A stretch of DNA of 55,366 nt from Alphaproteobacteria bacterium CG_4_10_14_0_8_um_filter_37_21 (lineage in GTDB: Bacteria > Pseudomonadota > Alphaproteobacteria > Paracaedibacterales > UBA11393). Shown here piece after piece: positions 44,843-52,830 of the stretch. Position 1 is the stretch's first letter, and every line of letters begins with the position of its first letter. Location: the NCBI GenBank assembly GCA_002791835.1, contig PFNE01000045.1, positions 1 through 55,366 of the forward strand, given 5' to 3'. A program made the translations under genes and the position numbers. The notes beneath the pieces were generated by a model, which was given only the letters and a program-made list of their open reading frames with translations, did no database searches and was not told the origin of the DNA.

Positions 44843-45071
44843 AATAAAGACAACCCCATAATTTTTTATGATCTTTTTTAGTATTTCCTACTCTAGCACT
44901 TCTATCTAAAAACCCCCAACAGCTTAAAGGCAAAGCCTTCTAACTTTTTGCTATTTTAGTGTACTGATAACGATCTTTTTTTAAAAAAGAATGATCGCCA
45001 CCCTTAAGAAAGATGCGTATTTTCTAGATTTCAGGCAATCGGAAGCCTTTTGCTGATTCATAGAAAACACC
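44843..45071. other. Gap between glyQ and the PBP1A gene
   Basis: The 229 bases contain several weak hairpins on the minus strand, including AAGGC-TTT-GCCTT and an A/T-rich stem flanked by GATC. Neither has the clear T-tract of a good terminator. glyS, which normally follows glyQ, is not here. Confidence 0.35.
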
Positions 45072-45938
45072 CTACTTTAGCGGGGGGCTATCCAACCAGG
45101 CTTCGCAACAGCCTTTTGCAAGATTTCGAACACGGGCAATATAAAGTGCACGTTCTGTTACTGAAATAGCACCACGTGCATCAAGCAGGTTAAACATATG
45201 GTTTGCTTTTAAGCATTGATCATAAGCAGGTAAAGCCAAATTGTGGCTTAATAGTTTATAACACTCTTCCTCATGATTAGAAAAATGTTCAAATAATTTA
45301 TCTGTATTAGCGTGTTCAAAATTATAGGCTGAAAATTCTTGCTCATTGCGCTTAAAAATATCAGCATATGTTATTTTTTTTTCACCCTTAGCGCCATTCC
45401 AGTCTAGCTCAAAGTGGCTATCAACCTCTTGAACAAAGGTTGCAATACGTTCTAAACCATAGGTAATTTCTACAGGAACTGGATTACACTGGATACCCCC
45501 AACTTGTTGAAAATAGGTAAACTGAACAATTTCCATACCGTCACACCAAACTTCCCAGCCCAGACCAGCTGCACCTAATGAGGGATTTTCCCAATCATCT
45601 TCAACAAAGCGCATATCATGTGCAGTTGTATCAAGCCCAAAAGCTTGTAAACTTTGAAGTAATAAATCTTGGGGGTTTGATGGTGCTGGTTTCATCAGAA
45701 CCTGAAATTGATAGTAATATTGCGTACGATTAGGATTTTCGCCGTAACGACCATCTGTGGGGCGCCGGCATGGTTGAACGTAGGCACAATTCCATGCATC
45801 CTGGCCTAAGGCGCGTAAAATTGTTGCGGGATGAGACGTGCCTGCCCCAACTTCCAAATCGTAGGGTTGCAAAATACAACAGCCAAGATCTGCCCAAAAT
45901 TTTTGTAAATCAAGAATACTATGTTGAAAAGATTTCAT
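45072..45938 (-). CDS. glyQ: Glycine-tRNA ligase alpha subunit
   Basis: Alpha subunit of the tetrameric bacterial glycyl-tRNA synthetase; it forms glycyl-adenylate. 288 residues from the ATG at 45938, with [51 protein letters not shown], and [22 protein letters not shown], all diagnostic. The frame extends 19 codons upstream, but family members begin at this Met. The beta subunit gene glyS is not adjacent, so the usual glyQS operon is split. It lies 213 bases downstream of pheS on the same strand. Confidence 0.96.
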   Translation of the reverse strand: MKSFQHSILDLQKFWADLGCCILQPYDLEVGAGTSHPATILRALGQDAWNCAYVQPCRRPTDGRYGENPNRTQYYYQFQVLMKPAPSNPQDLLLQSLQAFGLDTTAHDMRFVEDDWENPSLGAAGLGWEVWCDGMEIVQFTYFQQVGGIQCNPVPVEITYGLERIATFVQEVDSHFELDWNGAKGEKKITYADIFKRNEQEFSAYNFEHANTDKLFEHFSNHEEECYKLLSHNLALPAYDQCLKANHMFNLLDARGAISVTERALYIARVRNLAKGCCEAWLDSPPLK

Positions 45939-46151
45939 AAAAACTGCCGTGCTCTTTAAAAGAGTATGTTTAACGCTACATACATAATATAGCAATCATC
46001 AGCTTAAAACTCCAGACCAACAAACAGTTTTGGATTTATGCAAAAACGACGATGAAATGCATGAAAGAGTTTGCTCAAAAAAAATTAACCCGCAACCCGT
46101 CGTTAGAGACACCTGAAAATTATACAAACCCCGAATTTAAACAATACTTTA

Positions 46152-47150
46152 CTACACACGGCCGTAGGCATTTAAAAACCGTTGATCATTTTCATAAAGT
46201 TGGCGTATATCTTTTATGCCATATTTTAGCATGGTAAGACGCTCTATGCCCATGCCTGCTGCAAATCCTTGATAAATAGTTTTATCAACAGAACAATTGT
46301 CCAAAACATTTGGGTGAATTAAGCCGCAACCTAAAATTTCCATCCAATCACGCCCTTTCATTTTAATATCAACCTCTGCTGAGGGCTCTGTAAAGGGAAA
46401 AAAACTGGGCCTAAAGCGAACGGCTAAATCTTTTTCATCAAAAAAGAAACGCAGGAAATCAATAATAGTTGCCTTCAAATGCCCCATTGTAATATTTTTA
46501 TCAATCACAAAAACTTCTGCTTGGTGGAACATCGGTGTATGCGTGGCGTCAATATCATCACTTCTATAAGCACGGCCCAGCGCTAAAACGCGCATCGGCG
46601 GTTTCTGGTTTTTTAAAATATGCGTTTGAATGTTAGAAGTATGTGTTCGCAGTAAGTTTTTATTATTTGCATCACGACTGTTTAAATAAAAGGTATCTTG
46701 AGATTGCCGTGCAGGGTGATGCTGCGGAATATTTAAAGCATTGAAATTATTATTTTCATCATCAACATCAGGGCCCATTTCAAGCTTAAAGCCTAAGTTG
46801 CCAAAATATGTTTCTATATCTTCCATCACCTGACTTAATAAATGTAACTTACCTTGTGCACGTGGACGGGTTGTTAAGGTAACATCTACAGCTTCTGCAT
46901 TAATTTTTTCATTTAAAATAATATCGTCAAAAAATTCTTTTTTTTGCAAAAAGGCTTGGTTAATATTTTCACGCAAAATATTTAACGCTTTTCCTTTTTC
47001 CTTTTTTTGGTCAACTGTTAAAGATCCCAGCGTTTTCATTTCTTGGGTTAAAAGCCCCGCCTTGCCAAGAAAAAGAATTTTTGCTTTATCAAGTTCATCT
47101 TGCGATTGCAAATTTTCGATCGTCATTTTCCAGTTATCTAGCGTTGTCAT
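46152..47150 (-). CDS. pheS: Phenylalanine-tRNA ligase alpha subunit
   Basis: Catalytic subunit of the tetrameric phenylalanyl-tRNA synthetase. The 332 residues have an N-terminal coiled coil (about 1-85), then the class II core with GPDVDDENNNFNALNIPQHHPAR, LLRTHTSNIQTHIL, FHQAEVFVIDK, FFPFTEPSAEVDI and GFAAGMGIERLTMLKYG. AAAGG lies at Shine-Dalgarno distance. The beta subunit gene pheT, normally next, is absent here, and rplT, the usual upstream partner, is 31 kb away. Confidence 0.96.
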   Translation of the reverse strand: MTTLDNWKMTIENLQSQDELDKAKILFLGKAGLLTQEMKTLGSLTVDQKKEKGKALNILRENINQAFLQKKEFFDDIILNEKINAEAVDVTLTTRPRAQGKLHLLSQVMEDIETYFGNLGFKLEMGPDVDDENNNFNALNIPQHHPARQSQDTFYLNSRDANNKNLLRTHTSNIQTHILKNQKPPMRVLALGRAYRSDDIDATHTPMFHQAEVFVIDKNITMGHLKATIIDFLRFFFDEKDLAVRFRPSFFPFTEPSAEVDIKMKGRDWMEILGCGLIHPNVLDNCSVDKTIYQGFAAGMGIERLTMLKYGIKDIRQLYENDQRFLNAYGRV

Positions 47151-47194
47151 CTTAAAGCCTTTATGTATTGAATATATTTTTTAAAGTTAAATAA

Positions 47195-47223
47195 AGTATA
47201 TACATTTTTGCCGAAATTGACCA
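47195..47223 (-). promoter_or_regulatory. Promoter of pheS
   Basis: On the minus strand TGGTCA (47223-47218) and TATACT (47200-47195) are 17 bases apart, placing the start about 37 bases before the pheS ATG. Confidence 0.45.
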
Positions 47224-47254
47224 GATTTAAGAAGCCTTTTAACGGGAAATCCCA

Positions 47255-47827
47255 TCATTCATCCATGATTAAACTATCTATGTATCTGTCTTTAACAAGC
47301 GGATAACTTCGTAAATTAGGTAATTGGTAGTGCCACCACTCAGTTGTAATAAAATCCCAACCCGCAGCTTTCATCAGGCCAAGAAGCATAAATCTATTTC
47401 TTTGAACTGTCATCGGCACGTCTATATTCTTGTGATAAGACAGTTCTGTAAAAGCGTCAAAAGCAGTTCCCATATCAAGGGTGTGACCGTGTTCATCTAA
47501 TAACGTTAAATCAATTGCCACACCACGCGCGTGCCCAAGTGGACCTGTTTCATCTGGCCGTGATACGAAACGCGGATCAGGAACAGCGTCCCACAGTTTT
47601 TGCGCCGCTGCCAAAGGCCGGTAACCATCCCATACTAAAAGTTTATATCCCATTGCTTGGGCCAGATCAGACGCACGTTTCAAGGCATCTGCGGCTTCAT
47701 CTAATAAATATAACTTCGGTTTTTTATAAATAATATTCTTTGTAAAATTATCTAAAGTGCCATATTTAAGGTCTATCTTAATACTGTATTGTTTCTCATC
47801 AATCGGAACTAGGGGCATTGTGCACAT
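47255..47827 (-). CDS. ddpX: D-Ala-D-Ala dipeptidase, VanX/DdpX family
   Basis: Zinc peptidase that splits D-alanyl-D-alanine. The 190 residues carry the M15 metal motif GHARGVAIDLTL (His and Asp ligands) and the catalytic Glu and last His in TTEWWHYQLPN, with YKLLVWDGYRPLAAAQ before them, the Arg being a conserved active-site residue. No signal peptide is visible, as in VanX. Without vanH/vanA neighbours it is not a vancomycin-resistance cassette; use in recycling or scavenging D-Ala-D-Ala is more likely. Confidence 0.9.
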   Translation of the reverse strand: MCTMPLVPIDEKQYSIKIDLKYGTLDNFTKNIIYKKPKLYLLDEAADALKRASDLAQAMGYKLLVWDGYRPLAAAQKLWDAVPDPRFVSRPDETGPLGHARGVAIDLTLLDEHGHTLDMGTAFDAFTELSYHKNIDVPMTVQRNRFMLLGLMKAAGWDFITTEWWHYQLPNLRSYPLVKDRYIDSLIMDE

Positions 47828-47889
47828 GACTATAAATTATTGTTTATAGTATCTATAACCAAACCATATAATGCAATGTCATAAATGTA

Positions 47890-48495
47890 TTATGCTTTTT
47901 TAGATAAATCTTTTAAAACTGACGCTTGGCTTCGTAAATTTGACAAAAGACCGATACCCTCAACAACAATATCAAATATTTTATAATCATCACTTTTAAC
48001 TTTAATTATGACAAACTGCGTATTTACAGGGCCCTTTTTACTCTTAAAAACAGCATTATAAGTTAACCTATTTTTCCTTTGACTTAATTTTGGTATCGCG
48101 TTGATATCATCATCTTCAATATTAATAGAGGCAAAAACATCTATTTTTTCTTGCGTGGCATAAATTTTTAACAGGTAGTTTGAAAGTGTGTTCTTAAATT
48201 TTTTAAAATTTTCAGCAGAATATTCTTTAAAATCAAGCCCAAGAGAAAATTTGGCTATATGCGGTATTGAAAAGGCATTTGTCATAATAGTTGCAAATTT
48301 ATTTTTTGCGTCTTCCGTGTGCGTGTCCTGCGTAGCAATTAAACTAGACTTATTTAGCATATTTTTCAAAAAAATAAATGCTTTTTTTTCATCTTCTTGG
48401 TTAAATTCTTGTTGTTTCATAACAAGTTCTTGGGCACATAAAAGTAGATTCATCCCCATAAACATAATACATACACGTAAAAACTTTATGATCAT
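47890..48495 (-). CDS. mlaC: MlaC-like phospholipid-binding protein (Ttg2D family)
   Basis: Periplasmic carrier of the Mla pathway, which moves phospholipids between the outer and inner membranes. The 201 residues have an N-terminal signal (about 1-21), then a helical region with FATIMTNAFSIPHIAKFSLGLDF and LSNYLLKIYA, and a beta part with VIIKVKSDDYKIFDIVVEGIGLLSNLRSQ, where the GIGLL/RSQ pattern is typical. An AGGAG Shine-Dalgarno sequence supports the start. Other mla genes are not adjacent. It is divergent from comF. Confidence 0.85.
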   Translation of the reverse strand: MIIKFLRVCIMFMGMNLLLCAQELVMKQQEFNQEDEKKAFIFLKNMLNKSSLIATQDTHTEDAKNKFATIMTNAFSIPHIAKFSLGLDFKEYSAENFKKFKNTLSNYLLKIYATQEKIDVFASINIEDDDINAIPKLSQRKNRLTYNAVFKSKKGPVNTQFVIIKVKSDDYKIFDIVVEGIGLLSNLRSQASVLKDLSKKA

Positions 48496-48650
48496 TGTTG
48501 TCTCCTGACTGTCATGGATAATACCTTACAGATTTAATTATATGCGGATTTGGTTAATATTATATTAATTTTATCATTTTTAAAAAAGTGACATAATAAA
48601 AAATGTATCATATTCTTTATACAAATTCTAAGAAAAAACTGGATAAATGC

Positions 48651-49370
48651 ATGAATGTTTTTAATATTATTTTTCCTAATAGATGCTTAGGGTGCGGGAC
48701 AATGGAAATTGAAGAAGAAAGAGAATTTTGCCCCCCGTGCTGGTGTGATCTTACTTTTTTGAAAGCGCCCTACTGTTCATGTTGTGGGTTACCTTTTGAT
48801 TTTGAAGAAAGTACAGACTATAAGTCTGAAGTGTTATGCATGCATTGTGACAAAACGCCCCCGGCATATAACAAAGCACGCTGTATATTTGTGTATAATG
48901 ATATTATTAAAAAGCCTATTTTAGCCTTGAAACATTATGATAATACGCAATATGCCAAAACATTTGCCAAACTGATGGCCCGGATACAAAAAAAATTCTG
49001 CCAGGAAGTAGATATTATTGCACCTATCCCCTTACACTGGAAGCGTCTGATGTTAAGGCAATATAATCAAGCAGCCCTTGTTGCCAAACATTTAGGTAAT
49101 ATATTGGAAAAACCTGTTGATTATAAGCACTTAGTACGATCCGCCAATACAAAAAGCCAAGGCCAGCAATCCAGAAAAAGTCGTCAAGCTAATTTAGAAA
49201 ATGCATTTATTGTAAAAGAACTTTCATTTTTCAAAGATAAAAATATTTTACTTATTGATGATGTCATGACAACAGGCGCTACTTTAGAACAAGCTGCAAA
49301 AGCCTTAAAAATAGCTAGACCAAAAAGCATTAAGTGCCTTTCAATTGCACGCAGTGTTCTGGACTGCTAA
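48651..49370 (+). CDS. comF: ComF family phosphoribosyltransferase-like protein
   Basis: Relatives are linked to DNA uptake or to purine/pyrimidine handling; the true reaction is unknown. About 239 residues from the ATG at 48651; an upstream ATG at 48603 adds 16 poorly conserved residues. The N-terminal double zinc-ribbon shows CLGCG, CPPCW, CSCCG and CMHC. The C-terminal type I PRTase domain has IAPIPLHWKRLMLRQYNQA, SQGQQSRKSRQANLENAF and the PRPP loop ILLIDDVMTTGATLEQAAKAL. It is monocistronic. Confidence 0.9.
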   Translation: MNVFNIIFPNRCLGCGTMEIEEEREFCPPCWCDLTFLKAPYCSCCGLPFDFEESTDYKSEVLCMHCDKTPPAYNKARCIFVYNDIIKKPILALKHYDNTQYAKTFAKLMARIQKKFCQEVDIIAPIPLHWKRLMLRQYNQAALVAKHLGNILEKPVDYKHLVRSANTKSQGQQSRKSRQANLENAFIVKELSFFKDKNILLIDDVMTTGATLEQAAKALKIARPKSIKCLSIARSVLDC

Positions 49371-49462
49371 CAGGCTTATAACGTGTGTAGTGCGTTTTAT
49401 CTAGAAAAATTTGCTCAAAGTGCCAAATTTTAAAATAATATTACCTATAAGAAACTGCAATC

Positions 49463-50842
49463 TTAACCAACTTGCACAACCCGACAACCATTACCAACGC
49501 GCATACACTTTTTAAGCGCATTGTTTCTATTAGAAAAAGGCCCTATCAATAAACGGTATTTCTTTTTAACGCCCGCATCAACTGAACGTAAAATTGGCTT
49601 ATAATCGCCAAGCTCTGTTGTAAATTTTCGGCGAATTCGATCCCACTCATTTTTTGCAGATTTATCACTTGGTAGCAGACCACCAAGCTGCATGTAGTAC
49701 CCAACAGTTAAGGGCTTTGTTTCAACAACGTCATTTTTTTTCATCTTTTTTGGCGGTTCCACAAAATTAGTATCCAGGTCTACAACTCCCTGTTTATTAT
49801 CTTTAGATGCACTTGTTTGTTCTGCTATGTTTTTTTTCACCTCAGCAACTGACGGTATTGTTTCTTGTATAGGTTGCTCTATTTTTTCTTGCTGTTGTAT
49901 AGCAGGCTGTTGATGTGCTTGCGGCTGCTCAGTGGGTGCAAAATTTTCTTGCCTATATGGGACCTGATAATCCTCTGGGTGACTATATTGCGGCTGTTCT
50001 TGAACATGATAATTTTGCTGTTGTTGTCCGTATGCTTGTTGTTGATAATATTCTTGCTGCTGCATTTCTTCTTGTGTTGGGTAAGCATAATCTTGTGGCA
50101 AAATACGTTCTTGCTGCACCATTGTTTGTTGATGGGGTGTCAATCTATTATACACATGCATATCTTGATGTGGAAAATATTCACCGCCAGGATTTTCTGG
50201 CCTGTGCTTATATATACCTGTTTCTGCTTGAATGAGCGGAATATGTGTATTTTGTGGCTGTGTAGCAAAACGGTAACCCAACCATAAAATAACAGAGACG
50301 ACCATAAGTGCAAGAATTGTGAAGACAAACTTTATAGGTGACGCGCTATCATCATTATCCTCTGCCTCGTCATGATACGTATTTTCTGTATCTTCCTGCC
50401 AAAACGATAATCCTTTTAAATCTTCTTGCGGCAATCTCGCTGTGTTTTGAGGTGTGTAGTTATTATTATTTTGAATATTTCGTTGTTGAGGCTGCTGATG
50501 CATATTTTGGGGATATTGCTGATTTATTTGTGGCTGCTGCGGTGCACCATTGGCATTGAAGTATTGGTTTTGCTGGGGTTGCAGTGGCCCCTGTCCTGAG
50601 TATTGATTATATTGTGGGTAATGATACATCGGGCTATTTACAGGCGCCTGTTGTGCTGGCATATCTTTTCGTGGATCATGAAGTGGTCCTGTCATAGCAC
50701 GTGAATCGGAAGATTGTCTTTGCTGCTGACGCGGGTCAATAGCTGGTCTTCCACCTTGGGGCATAGCCATATAGGGTTCTGATTGCATGTTATGGATTTG
50801 ATTCTCATGTTCTTGCTTATCTGATCGTCTTTTAAATACCAT
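49463..50842 (-). CDS. SPOR-domain protein with Gln/Pro-rich regions
   Basis: About 459 residues from the ATG at 50842, two bases after the end of argS; a TTG start six codons earlier is less likely. A Gln/Pro/Asn/Tyr-rich cytoplasmic region (about 15-150) leads to one membrane segment (about 169-193), then another Gln/Tyr/Pro-rich periplasmic stretch (about 200-340), and a C-terminal SPOR domain (about 385-459), with YYMQLGGLLPSD and YRLLIGPFSNRNNALKKC. SPOR domains bind denuded peptidoglycan at division sites, so a cell-division role is likely. In alphaproteobacteria argS is often followed by a SPOR-domain gene, as here. Confidence 0.85.
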   Translation of the reverse strand: MVFKRRSDKQEHENQIHNMQSEPYMAMPQGGRPAIDPRQQQRQSSDSRAMTGPLHDPRKDMPAQQAPVNSPMYHYPQYNQYSGQGPLQPQQNQYFNANGAPQQPQINQQYPQNMHQQPQQRNIQNNNNYTPQNTARLPQEDLKGLSFWQEDTENTYHDEAEDNDDSASPIKFVFTILALMVVSVILWLGYRFATQPQNTHIPLIQAETGIYKHRPENPGGEYFPHQDMHVYNRLTPHQQTMVQQERILPQDYAYPTQEEMQQQEYYQQQAYGQQQQNYHVQEQPQYSHPEDYQVPYRQENFAPTEQPQAHQQPAIQQQEKIEQPIQETIPSVAEVKKNIAEQTSASKDNKQGVVDLDTNFVEPPKKMKKNDVVETKPLTVGYYMQLGGLLPSDKSAKNEWDRIRRKFTTELGDYKPILRSVDAGVKKKYRLLIGPFSNRNNALKKCMRVGNGCRVVQVG

Positions 50843-50843
50843 A

Positions 50844-52592
50844 TTAACGCATTTCCTCAACCGGTGTTATTCCTAATAATTTTAGCCCTGAAGAGAGCAC
50901 AGTGGCAACACCCGAAATGAGTGCAAGACGAGATAATGTTAGTTTTTCATTATTTTCATCAATAAACCTGAGCTGATTATTGCTTTTTCCAGCGTTCCAT
51001 AAACTATGGAACAAACCTGCTAAGTCATACAAATAGGTGCAAATTCTATGGGGTTCTATACAGCGTGCCGCAATTTCAATTTGTCTTGGGTATTCACAAG
51101 CTTTTTTTAATACAGCCATTTCCAACGGATCATTTATGTTACTAAAATCACTGCTTTTCAACACATCATCTGTTATTTTTTTATGAGCGTGGCGTAAAAC
51201 GGAATATATACGTGCATGTGCATATTGAATATAAAACATAGGATTATCTTTTGATTCTTCTATAACTTTTTTAAAATCAAAATCAATTGTCATGTCTTGA
51301 TGACGTGATACCATCATAAAACGTGTTGCTTCCGTGCCAACACGTTTCACGACATCTTCAATTGTAATAAAATTACCAGAACGTTTAGACATGCGAATAG
51401 GTGTTCCATTTTCCAAAAAATTAACAAGCTGAGATGCTTTCACTTCTAATAAATTTGGATTTCCAGAAATAGCAGAAACTGCAGATTTAAGACGTTTAAT
51501 ATACCCAATGTGATCACACCCAAAGATATTTAAAAGGTGATCAAAATTTCGTCTGTGCTTATGCAAATGGTAGGCAAGATCGCCTGCAAAATATGTCCAG
51601 CTTCCGTCTGATTTTTTCAAAGCACGATCAAAATCATCACCGTATTTTGTAGCCCTAAATAGGGTTTGCGGACGCTCTTCCCAATCAGCAGCATCATCAA
51701 GCATTTTAGGTTTTTCTAAAACTCCAGTATAAATATCGCCCTTAGCTGTTAAAATATTTAAAACTTCTTGAATTAAATTTTCTTCAACGATTGATTTTTC
51801 TGATGTATAAACATCCATCACGATACCAAGACGCTTCAAATCGGTTTGAATTTTTAACATCATGGCGCTTACAGAATCGTCTTGAAATAAAGCCAACCAT
51901 TTATTTTCAGGGGTATTCACAAATTTACGACCGTACTTTGCGTATAAATCTTTCGCAACAGGTATTAAATAATCACCGGGATATTTTCCTTGGTAAGCAT
52001 CGTCTTCAACACTTTCTCCACATTCGGTTAAATAGCGTAAATATACAGATTGCGCCAACGTTTTAACTTGCCCACCGGCATCATTAATATAGTACTCACG
52101 TGTGACATTATATCCAGATTTTTGCAAAAGCGAAGCAACCACATCACCAAGAACAGCATTGCGACCATGACCTGTATGCATAGGGCCTGTTGGGTTAGCG
52201 GATACAAATTCTACATTAATCGTTTTATTTGCCCCCAACGATAAATTTCCATAGGCTTCATTTTCACTTAAAATTGTAGCAAGCTCGTTTAGCCATAATT
52301 TTTTATTTAAAGTTATATTAATAAAACCTGGTCCTGCGCAATCTAATTTCATAAAATCAGTATCTGCACTTAAATGCTCTATCAACATTAAAGCTAATTT
52401 TTTAGGGGCAACTTTAAACGGCTTTGATAAAACCATGGCAGCATTCGTTGCCAAATCTCCATGTGCAGCATCTTTCGTCGGTTCAACAACGATTTTTTCA
52501 ACAAGGTGTTGAGGCAGTTCAATTCCCGCCCCGTTTGATAAGAGAGACAAAGCGCTTTGAATTTTTTCTTGAATCTTGATATAAATCGACAT
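50844..52592 (-). CDS. argS: Arginine-tRNA ligase
   Basis: Class I synthetase that charges tRNA-Arg. The 582 residues have the N-terminal Add1 domain (about 1-110), the HIGH-like motif VSANPTGPMHTGHGRNAVLGD, and the KMSKS-like region GTPIRMSKRSGNFITIEDVV, followed by the anticodon-binding domain (about 455-582) ending with SGLKLLGITPVEEM. Length is normal. It probably shares a transcript with the SPOR-domain gene. Confidence 0.97.
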   Translation of the reverse strand: MSIYIKIQEKIQSALSLLSNGAGIELPQHLVEKIVVEPTKDAAHGDLATNAAMVLSKPFKVAPKKLALMLIEHLSADTDFMKLDCAGPGFINITLNKKLWLNELATILSENEAYGNLSLGANKTINVEFVSANPTGPMHTGHGRNAVLGDVVASLLQKSGYNVTREYYINDAGGQVKTLAQSVYLRYLTECGESVEDDAYQGKYPGDYLIPVAKDLYAKYGRKFVNTPENKWLALFQDDSVSAMMLKIQTDLKRLGIVMDVYTSEKSIVEENLIQEVLNILTAKGDIYTGVLEKPKMLDDAADWEERPQTLFRATKYGDDFDRALKKSDGSWTYFAGDLAYHLHKHRRNFDHLLNIFGCDHIGYIKRLKSAVSAISGNPNLLEVKASQLVNFLENGTPIRMSKRSGNFITIEDVVKRVGTEATRFMMVSRHQDMTIDFDFKKVIEESKDNPMFYIQYAHARIYSVLRHAHKKITDDVLKSSDFSNINDPLEMAVLKKACEYPRQIEIAARCIEPHRICTYLYDLAGLFHSLWNAGKSNNQLRFIDENNEKLTLSRLALISGVATVLSSGLKLLGITPVEEMR

Positions 52593-52830
52593 TTTTACTT
52601 AAATAAACAATGATATGAACTGTATTTTAGCCGATATTTTGATATTTGTCGATTTCATATTAAGGTATGACATAAATATTTTAAATACATAAAACTTATA
52701 TTTTTTAACTAAATTTTAAGAAAAAGCTTGTTGAAATAGAAATATATTGCTAATAAAGATATTACGAAAGTGGTAAATCTAACGATTTATCGTCTGTACA
52801 ACATATTATATAAAGAAAATTGGAAACATT

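Noticed and set aside
44980-45071. CGGAAG tetraloop-like hairpin reminiscent of the SRP RNA core
   Set aside because: The surrounding bases do not fit the conserved SRP RNA internal loops; the likeness is limited to a GGAA loop.
46052-46237. 61-codon plus-strand frame overlapping the end of pheS
   Set aside because: It largely lies opposite pheS and the short gap after it, with no good start signal; a shadow frame is more likely.
47255-47827. VanX-type gene considered as a vancomycin-resistance determinant
   Set aside because: No vanH, vanA or regulatory genes are near, and Gram-negative DdpX-type enzymes have recycling roles.
49865-50287. 140-codon leucine-rich plus-strand frame opposite the SPOR protein
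   Set aside because: It results from reading the Gln-rich codons (CAA/CAG) on the opposite strand, which gives Leu/Cys/Ile-rich nonsense.
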